Source of the DNA: Tieghemiomyces parasiticus
Taxonomy: Eukaryota; Kickxellomycota; Dimargaritomycetes; Dimargaritales; Dimargaritaceae
Assembly (NCBI GenBank): GCA_027575765.1
Contig: JANBPT010000761.1
Location: 1 to 23,874, forward strand
Reading direction: 5' to 3'
Length of the DNA stretch: 23,874 bases
This document shows positions 10,606 through 16,976 of this stretch, piece by piece. Both the position numbers and the translations under genes were made by a program. The notes under the pieces are model-generated. The model searched no databases, was not told the DNA's origin, and was given only the letters and a program-made list of their open reading frames with translations. Each line of letters begins with the position of its first letter. Positions within the stretch are counted from its first letter, which is position 1.

Positions 10606-10913
10606 CTTACGGCTACTAACTGTGGCTAGACATCTTTTCTTTCTCGCTTGCGCCCATTCTTCGCTTGCTGCTCTCCGGAGGGGGCAGTCCGATGGTGCCG
10701 GCCACAGATCCCCCTCTCGTACTTGTAGCAGGGTGGGGCAGGTGGGGGTGGTTCCTGCTTCGCGCCACCCTCTCCCTCTTTTCGAACGAACCCGCTTTGC
10801 AAATAATCATCGGCTGCTCGCTGGGGGTGACTGTGTTCATCTATCGTTTATCCTTCTTGCGCTATCCGTTTCATCGCGGCCCACATGGGCGATATTAGGC
10901 CTCCCCCGCCGGT

Positions 10914-10919
10914 TATAAA
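10914..10919 (+). promoter_or_regulatory. TATA box of the 5'-nucleotidase gene
   Basis: TATAAA in the context GGTTATAAATG is 284 bases before the chosen ATG at 11203. The intervening leader is pyrimidine-rich, with many CTC and CCC runs, typical of fungal 5' regions. Confidence 0.45.
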
Positions 10920-11202
10920 TGCACCACGTCGCCCGCCCTAGTCCCTCATCCGTTACCTTTGTTTTTTTTCCGCCAACCACCGCATTACCGCTAGACACTC
11001 CCGGCCGGTCCCCTATTTCTAGACAACCGCTTTGTTGCTCCTCTTTAAGTCCTACCCGCCACCCATTATCTTTATAGCCCCAAACCTTTGCTCCCTCTGC
11101 GCGTCGACCGGTATTCTTCACTCGACAGGTTTCCACCGGCGACACCAACTGCCATTTTCTATTCCTGTATCCCTCCACATCCATCCTTTTTCGTCATATA
11201 CC

Positions 11203-13209
11203 ATGAAGTTTACATCCTACGCTGTGCTCTGGGCAGCCGTTCTTTGGGCCCAAGCCAGTGTCAGTGCTGATCGCGATGCCGGCGCCCCGCTGCTCGCCGT
11301 ACCGAACAGTGACCCGGCCGCCTCGATTAAGCTTAATACCCAGTCGGACGAACCGTACGTGCCCTCCCTTGTCCAGGTGGTGAAGGCCGGTCCTTCTCCG
11401 GCCGCCGGCGCTAAGACTCACTTGGGCCTTCCCGCGGGAGTGACCCACACGGCGGAGTCCCATGTCATGTACGATAACAGTAAACCCTACGCGGGACCCA
11501 TCCCGGCCAGTCTGCCGTTCACGGGGTCCCCGCGACCGCAGCCCCGGGGCGCCAGTGCCCAATCCGGAACCACACTGCAGCTCCGCATTGGTTTTACTAA
11601 CGACATCCACGCCCACGAAGACGAATTCAACTTCATCGGGTCAGACTGCATCCCGCAGGATTTCACCAGCGGGACCTGCTACGGTGGAATGGCGCGCATC
11701 AAGACGGTTTTTGACGCCCTACGCGCGGGCCACCGTGACACGCTGATTTTCGATGCCGGCGACCAGTTCCAGGGCACTTTGTTCTACAGCTACTACAAGG
11801 GCAATTCCACCTCCCGGTTTATCAACGGCCTGGGCTACGACGCCATGACCATCGGTAACCACGAATTCGACGACGGGCCTGAGCACCTCGCCCGCTTCTT
11901 CAGCCAGCTCAACTTCCCGGTCGTCTGTTCCAACCTCGACCTGACCGCCTCCCCACACCTCAACCAATGGGTCAAGCCCTACGTGATCTATCCGGAGTAC
12001 AATTTGGCCATCCTGGGGTTCGTCACGGTCAACACAAAGTTTATCTCCAAACCGGGGGACAACGTGAAGTTCCTTGACCCGGCCACGCAGGTCAACAAGT
12101 ACATCAAAGAGTTGCGCGCCAAGGGTATCCAGCGATTCATCGCCCTCAGTCATAACGGCTACAAGCAGGACATGGAGGTGGCCCTCAAGACTGAGGGTCA
12201 ACTGGCCGTCATTGTGGGTGGCCATAGCCACACATACCTCTCCCCTGACCCGCACGACCCCGATTCCAAGGGGCCTTACCCAACCAAGGTGGGCATCAAC
12301 GGCCGGTCCACCTACATCGTACAAGCCAAGAAGTTTGGCGAGTATGTTGGCTACCTTGACCTCGAGATCACCGAGGACGGCCAGGCCGCTTGGCTCGCAG
12401 GCCAACCCATCCACATGACCACGCAGATCCCGAAGGACCCTTATTTTGCCAAGCAGGTGTCCTTGTGGCGGGAACCTTTTGACCGCACAGGCGGCTACGC
12501 CATTAGCCAGCTCCCCTTTGACCTGCCCCAGCAACCGTGTAAAACCGGCGAGTGCCTGTTGGGTAACATGGTCACCGACGCCATGCTGGAGGTTGGCCGC
12601 CGTAACCACCCGGAGGCCACGATAGCCCTTATGAACAGCGACGGCATGCGCATGGGCATGCGGCTGGGTAACGTCACCATCAACTCACTCGTCAACGTCC
12701 TGCCCAATGAGAGTTACCTGGTGTACCTGAAAATGACCGGCAAGGAAATCCGCGACGTCCTGGTGGGCGCCGTGACCGAAATCAACCAGGTCGATCAGAA
12801 CCCCGTCACGGTGTTTATCCAGTACAGCGGACTCCAAATGGAATTCGATCCGACCGCCAAGACCGTGAAGCAGGTCTACGTTCGGGCTAGCAGCGGCCAA
12901 TCGGTGACGCCCCTGCAGCAGCTGGCAGCGGGTGCCGGTACGTACAGCGCGGGACCTTCTTCTCCATCGTCAAGCCCGGTTCCCGACTCCAACGGCGGCG
13001 GTAACGGTGAATGGGTCCCACTCGATGAAGGCGCCTCGTACAACGTCATCTCCACTGATTTCATTACGGAGGGCGGCGACCACCTCTTTGCGACGCCCGC
13101 CCCCTCTACCCGCATCACCAAAATGTACAACATGCTTTACGAGTACGTCAAGACCCGGCCCAAGTTGGAACCCGTGCTGGACGGGCGCATGATATCAACC
13201 GCAGCCTAA
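11203..13209 (+). CDS. Secreted 5'-nucleotidase family metallophosphatase
   Basis: This has 668 residues in one exon. I start at 11203 because the protein then opens with a signal peptide (MKFTSYAVLWAAVLWAQASVSA); the frame is open upstream to 11032 but that part reads as leader. The N-terminal calcineurin-like domain shows all metal-binding motifs: TNDIHAH (D134, H136), DAGDQFQG (D187), GNHEFD (N219, H220), SHNG (H317) and GGHSHT (H341). The C-terminal 5'-nucleotidase domain has NSDGMR, LPNESYLVYLKMTGKEI, YSGLQMEFDP and TDFITEGGD. The family hydrolyses nucleoside 5'-monophosphates or related phosphoesters outside the cell. No C-terminal hydrophobic tail is present, so a GPI anchor is unlikely and the enzyme is probably secreted. 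Residues 581-603 are a Ser/Pro/Gly-rich insertion. Positions that stack the base in CD73 and UshA are changed, so the substrate may differ. Confidence 0.88.
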   Translation: MKFTSYAVLWAAVLWAQASVSADRDAGAPLLAVPNSDPAASIKLNTQSDEPYVPSLVQVVKAGPSPAAGAKTHLGLPAGVTHTAESHVMYDNSKPYAGPIPASLPFTGSPRPQPRGASAQSGTTLQLRIGFTNDIHAHEDEFNFIGSDCIPQDFTSGTCYGGMARIKTVFDALRAGHRDTLIFDAGDQFQGTLFYSYYKGNSTSRFINGLGYDAMTIGNHEFDDGPEHLARFFSQLNFPVVCSNLDLTASPHLNQWVKPYVIYPEYNLAILGFVTVNTKFISKPGDNVKFLDPATQVNKYIKELRAKGIQRFIALSHNGYKQDMEVALKTEGQLAVIVGGHSHTYLSPDPHDPDSKGPYPTKVGINGRSTYIVQAKKFGEYVGYLDLEITEDGQAAWLAGQPIHMTTQIPKDPYFAKQVSLWREPFDRTGGYAISQLPFDLPQQPCKTGECLLGNMVTDAMLEVGRRNHPEATIALMNSDGMRMGMRLGNVTINSLVNVLPNESYLVYLKMTGKEIRDVLVGAVTEINQVDQNPVTVFIQYSGLQMEFDPTAKTVKQVYVRASSGQSVTPLQQLAAGAGTYSAGPSSPSSSPVPDSNGGGNGEWVPLDEGASYNVISTDFITEGGDHLFATPAPSTRITKMYNMLYEYVKTRPKLEPVLDGRMISTAA

Positions 13210-13349
13210 ATGGTCTTGCCAGCGTGCCGGCAAGTCAGAAACGTAAAAAAGAAAAAGAAAAGATGCCGTGGAATTGTGCATCCCCTTATGTATATAATGG
13301 CACCAACAGCCTGGGTTAATAACATGTACGTATTGTTGTTTTGGCTTGA

Positions 13350-13362
13350 TTTATTTTTTATT
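13350..13362 (-). terminator. Candidate poly(A) signals of the CENP-N-like gene
   Basis: Two minus-strand AATAAA hexamers (TTTATT on plus at 13350-13355 and 13357-13362), about 270 bases beyond the stop codon. Confidence 0.4.
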
Positions 13363-13387
13363 AGACACTTAAGATACAAAACATGAA

Positions 13388-13393
13388 AATAAA
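13388..13393 (+). terminator. Poly(A) signal of the 5'-nucleotidase gene
   Basis: AATAAA 179 bases after the stop codon. Confidence 0.45.
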
Positions 13394-13630
13394 AATAGAT
13401 GAGCCCAATGCTGGCACGGTACGGAGTATACCAGGCTATAGGCCACGCAGAATTTCGGTGGGTTATAGGAAATCCTACATGATGATTATAGTACTAGGAT
13501 AACAGGTAGAGATGAGGAGAGGTTTCCCGGGGCACCACAGGTTGTTTCTTGCCCGACCATACACATTCTCTCTCTTAAATCGTGTCCTTCGCCAGACCTT
13601 CTTGACAACAGGACTTGTCCGGCCCCGACA

Positions 13631-15514
13631 TTACGGCGCTTCGCCTCCTCCCTCCTTCTCCAACGTGTCGATCCGTACCAGTGTCCCTCGGGCCACTTTC
13701 ACGCTGAATCGATTAGCCGCACGTCCGAGGCAGGTCGGCAGAAATTCCGGGTATGCCCCGGTGGTCGATCCGGAACTGACCAGGTCGCGCAGCCCGCCCA
13801 CAACGTCGGGACCGCGGAAGGTGACCGTCATGGTAACCTCGACGGGATCGGCTGGCACCTCGCTTTCTTTCGGGGCCGTCGCTCCGGAGGAGGAGGAGGC
13901 CAACGGGGCCGTGTGGACAAACTCCAGGCGATCGAGCGTGGCGGTAGGGTCCAAACCAAGCTGGTGCACGACGACGACGCGCTGGCGGTCGAGTTGCCGC
14001 TGGTCTTCCGCTACAGTACCCGTTCCGTCGACGGGGTGTCGCGCCGCGGTATCGGACGTCCCGTGATCCAATTGGACCTCAGCCGCCAGATCGCCCCGCT
14101 GCGACCGGTGCTCGAGGGGGTTGTGGGCCAGGGCGGCATAATCACGGTACAGCGCGTAGGGTCCCTGGGTGGCTTGGTTGAGCAGCGTGTGAGACAGGGC
14201 CGTGAGGTTCTTGCCCTCAAGTGGGTAAGCCGAGAATGTGGCGCACCGGAAGACGGAGGTTAACGTGCGGAAAAGTGGGGTGCGCGGGATGCCCGTGCCG
14301 CGGATGAGAAACATGTAGTCGGCGTGTGGACGGTAGCCAAAGTAGGCGGTGGTTTTGGAATCTGGTGGGGCGTCGACGGTCGTGTCGCCATAGTAAGCCA
14401 CCCGCGTGAGTAGGAGGTCCTGAAAATCCACCGTAGAGACGTGCTGTAAGACAAGGAGGGGGGGTGGACGGGTGAGTCATAAGGCACGGATGGGTTAGTG
14501 GCAAAGATTTCCGTAAGACTGCCGGGCACGGGTCGGGTGGAGCCGTGTAATACCGCAACGTCCCCAGCTCACCTCCACCTTCTCATAAAAGCTAACCTAC
14601 GATTGGGTACACCCCATCGGCATGGTCAGAGATCAGCTGCTTCATGCTTCTGGCGTCCTGGACATGGTAAAGAGGCTGGCCCTCATCTAACAGGGGACCG
14701 CGGGTGTGTGTATGTGCATAGTATATAGGATCCGAGGGGACGTGGTGACTGGTTAGCATTGTCAATCCCCGCGACAACCGGAAGGTCCCGGGGACCCCTA
14801 CAATATGCATCACCTAAACTTACCGGACCGGACCATCTGAAAGGTTCGCCATATCCGCACTTTATGTAGGTTATCTACCATGGCCAGTAGCTCAAGTTCG
14901 GCAAACTGGCCGTGGGTCATAGCCGAAGGGAGGACTTGTGCGGACAACGTCTTGACGATCCGACTTTTAGGAAGCCGCCAAAATACTGACCAATGCCGCA
15001 CGACCGCGTCCACATCCCACACGGCTGGTATTGGCTCATTGCTTGGCAACCCGGCGGTGTTAATCGCCCCGACGGTATCATCGTGGCTCACTGGGGGTGA
15101 GAGGGGCAGGTCATCATGGTGTGGCCGCCGACTTAAGTGAGCCCGTTCCTTTTGTCTGTCCAGCCGGCCCGTATGGGCGTCAGGCAGGTAGTTCCGGCCG
15201 TGCCGACGCGTTGCCCGGGCCACCGTACGAGCAACATATGATGGACGCCGATACTGGTGTACGGAGGGATGGGCGTCATGGTGGGTTACCGCGGTGGTAG
15301 GTAATGGGTATTGGGTAATGTCTAGCCCCCACCATTGCCGTAGCAGCGCGGCCAGCTGGTCAACGGGAATTCGGGTAAGAATGGGCTGTGACCGCTGGCG
15401 CGGCATAGGCACGGGCTTCGCGTCTGGAACCGTCACGAGCGGTGCGCGGCTCACCCGGCCTAGCACGAGGGTTGGCATGGTGGTGGAAGGGTATGCGTCA
15501 GCGCTGAGCGGCAT
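13631..15514 (-). CDS. CENPN: CENP-N/Chl4/Mis15-like inner kinetochore protein, spliced
   Basis: Exons are 15514-14824, 14686-14601 and 14443-13631 (529 residues). Introns are GTAAGT...GTTAG (137 nt, phase 1, near-consensus branch motif TGCTAAC) and GTAGGT...TTACAG (157 nt, phase 0). Joining them removes the stop codons and gives a continuous match to CENP-N. The N-terminal ILTRIPVDQLAALLRQW matches the start of the CENP-N pyrin-like domain. RIWRTFQM followed by MKQLISDHADGVYPI, LLTRVAYYG and PLFRTLTSVFRCATF matches the centre. VTFRGPDVVGGLRDL and FLPTCLGRAANRFSVKV match the C-terminal domain. CENP-N/Chl4 pairs with CENP-L/Iml3 in the CCAN and contacts the CENP-A nucleosome. A disordered His/Arg/Pro-rich insertion (about residues 66-165) splits the N-terminal domain; 15228-15091 could be another 138-nt intron (GTACGG...CCCCAG) inside it. 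The ATG at 15514 follows a pyrimidine-rich leader. Confidence 0.72.
14444..14600 (-). other. Intron 2 of the CENP-N-like gene
   Basis: Donor GTAGGT at 14600 and acceptor TTACAG ending at 14444, 157 nt, phase 0, with a C-rich tract before the acceptor. Without splicing, the frame hits TAG at 14594-14592. Confidence 0.75.
14687..14823 (-). other. Intron 1 of the CENP-N-like gene
   Basis: Donor GTAAGT at 14823 and acceptor GTTAG ending at 14687, 137 nt, phase 1. It contains TGCTAAC as a likely branch site. Unspliced reading stops at TGA (14812-14810). Splicing restores the CENP-N-like frame between FQMVRS and DEGQPLYH. Confidence 0.7.
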
Positions 15515-15874
15515 GCGGTGAAGAGGATGGATAATAGTAAACTTGGGGTTCCTCAAGTCGGAGCGGAAGTGTTGAGATAAACAAACGGTGAATGGGAGAG
15601 GGATGGATAATAAGGAAATGGGAGGAGGGAGGCGATAGCGAACAAGGAGAGTTCGGGAAGGTTGGCTGCAATGGACGACGGGGCTGGATTGTAAGGCATG
15701 TGCATGCCATTTGCGCGTCATGCAACGAACTGTTTATGTCTCTATATGTCAGGACCCTTGGTTATGAGCCCGCCTTCTATCCGAAAGGAGCCCAGTAATG
15801 CAGTTGGCCTAGGTTGGAATGTAATGGAGGAAGGCTAGGAGGCTCTCCATCATTGGAACTGGCCGCAGCCCCGA

Positions 15875-15884
15875 GTCACGTGAC
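15875..15884. promoter_or_regulatory. GTCACGTGAC palindrome (Cbf1/USF-type E-box)
   Basis: A perfect 10-bp palindrome with CACGTG core, 241 bases before the uS8m ATG and 361 bases from the CENP-N-like ATG. Each strand matches RTCACRTG, the site bound by the fungal bHLH factor Cbf1. Binding here is inferred. Confidence 0.45.
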
Positions 15885-16002
15885 AACGCTGGTAATGTCC
15901 AACGGGCGAGAGGCCAGTCGCGGGGCAGGCCAGTGGTGAGCCGACCGGATTCTCCCTGATCTGGTAATGCCACATAGTTCTAATGGTCCGGTGGTGTGAA
16001 CC

Positions 16003-16014
16003 GGGGGGGGGGGG
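16003..16014. repeat. G12 homopolymer run
   Basis: Twelve consecutive G residues about 110 bases upstream of the uS8m start codon. It may be unstable or miscounted. Confidence 0.8.
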
Positions 16015-16124
16015 CTTTGGGAAAGGGGATCGCACTCGATGAACTGAACGGATCAGACCTAAACCCTCTCTACCACACTTCGCTCGTTATCCCTTACTCC
16101 GCCCACATTTCCCTATAGCCCGCC

Positions 16125-16589
16125 ATGCCGCGCGTTCACGACGTCTGCTCCCACCTTCAAAATGCCTTCAAGGCACGACTAAGCCAGACCTGCATCCCAG
16201 AGTCGCGCATGAATCTCTCCCTGGCGCGGATCCTGTACCGCGAAGGGTTTATTTACAGCGTAACCCGCGGCAGTCACCTAGGGCCCGACGGTCAGGACTA
16301 TGTGCCCACCACGCCTGACAACGTGGCCTCGCGGCGACTTTGGCTCCGCCTCAAGTTCAAGAATGAGTTGCCCACCCTCCGGGAGATGAGTTGTATAAGT
16401 AAGCCGTCGCGGAAAGTCCATGCCCAGTTGAACGACCTGCAGCGGTTGGCCGCTGGTAAGCCCGTGGGCATTGTTAAACCCCTGCGTCCCGGAGAGATCA
16501 TCATCGTCGAGACGCCCGAGGGCGTTATGGAGTTACAGGACGCTCTCAAGAAGCGGGTGTTTGGCAAGCTGCTGTGCCGGGCGTTCTAG
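16125..16589 (+). CDS. MRPS8: Mitochondrial small-subunit ribosomal protein uS8m (S8)
   Basis: This is 154 residues in one exon, close to the usual length of fungal mitochondrial S8. The N-terminal helix HDVCSHLQNAFKAR is followed by the ILYREGFI strand-turn. The middle has ASRRLWLRLKFKNELPTLREM and ISKPSRKV. The C-terminus GEIIIVETPEGVMELQDAL and GKLLCRAF corresponds to the rRNA-binding C-terminal half of S8. The protein binds the central domain of small-subunit rRNA and is needed for assembly of the mitochondrial small subunit. The ATG follows directly on a pyrimidine-rich leader, and the family's conserved N-terminal residues begin within the first ten codons, which fixes the start. No separate cleavable presequence is seen, as is usual for this protein. 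It is head to head with the CENP-N-like gene. Confidence 0.9.
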   Translation: MPRVHDVCSHLQNAFKARLSQTCIPESRMNLSLARILYREGFIYSVTRGSHLGPDGQDYVPTTPDNVASRRLWLRLKFKNELPTLREMSCISKPSRKVHAQLNDLQRLAAGKPVGIVKPLRPGEIIIVETPEGVMELQDALKKRVFGKLLCRAF

Positions 16590-16976
16590 GCAGGCTCAGT
16601 TGGTCATGTGCGAGAAAGGTGGAGGATGGAGGGGGAGGGTTCTCCTTCCATCATCCCCTTCAACTAATCATTGTGGCTCTATGACGGCGGACTGACTTAT
16701 CGGGTCTTCCGCGTTGTGGATCACCGCTTCACAATAAAGGCCTAGCCATGCTGTATCACCCACTTCCCCAATTGCGACCGCCAGGGCGTGCCAATAAATA
16801 CGAGAGGGCCAATCGGTTAATTATGAATGCGATTGGATTTATACAAGCGTCAGTTTGAATAAGGACATGTAATGTGTCAAACAACATCGATAACGAAACG
16901 GGTTCGGCCAACGGGCTGGTCCCGGTGCAAGCCCCGGCCCCTCTTCTGCGCACTAGAGGCGAATACTACGACGATA
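16590..16976. other. Convergent intergenic region
   Basis: This is the spacer between uS8m and the tRNA methyltransferase, which face each other. Plus-strand AATAAA occurs at 16733-16738 and again at 16793-16798. No exact minus-strand AATAAA was seen. Confidence 0.5.
16733..16738 (+). terminator. Poly(A) signal of uS8m
   Basis: AATAAA 144 bases after the stop codon; a second copy lies 60 bases further on. Confidence 0.45.

Larger units (their letters stand above)
13210..13630. other. Convergent 3' regions
   Basis: This separates the 3' ends of the 5'-nucleotidase and CENP-N-like genes. An A-rich tract follows the first stop codon. Plus-strand AATAAA lies at 13388-13393; minus-strand AATAAA lies at 13350-13355 and 13357-13362. 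Confidence 0.6.
15515..16124. promoter_or_regulatory. Bidirectional promoter region, CENP-N-like/uS8m
   Basis: This 610-base region separates two head-to-head start codons. It holds a perfect 10-bp palindrome GTCACGTGAC at 15875-15884 and a G12 run at 16003-16014. The pyrimidine-rich leaders of both genes occupy its ends. No TATA box stands out. Confidence 0.5.

Noticed and set aside
9898..10629. 243-codon plus-strand frame
   Set aside because: It overlaps other open frames in GC-rich sequence where stop codons are rare, with no domain and no coherent hydrophobic pattern.
9660..10825. 15-base repeat CGGCTGCTCGCTGGG at about 9671 and 10811
   Set aside because: A single shared 15-mer in two GC-rich segments is near chance expectation for a window of this size, and the similarity does not extend.
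11719..12609. 296-codon minus-strand frame
   Set aside because: It is antisense to the well-supported 5'-nucleotidase gene and is explained by the GC-rich codon use of that gene.
14592..14813. Separate small gene between the two halves of the CENP-N-like gene
   Set aside because: Its distal part is better explained as the middle exon (14686-14601); the start region is the intron.
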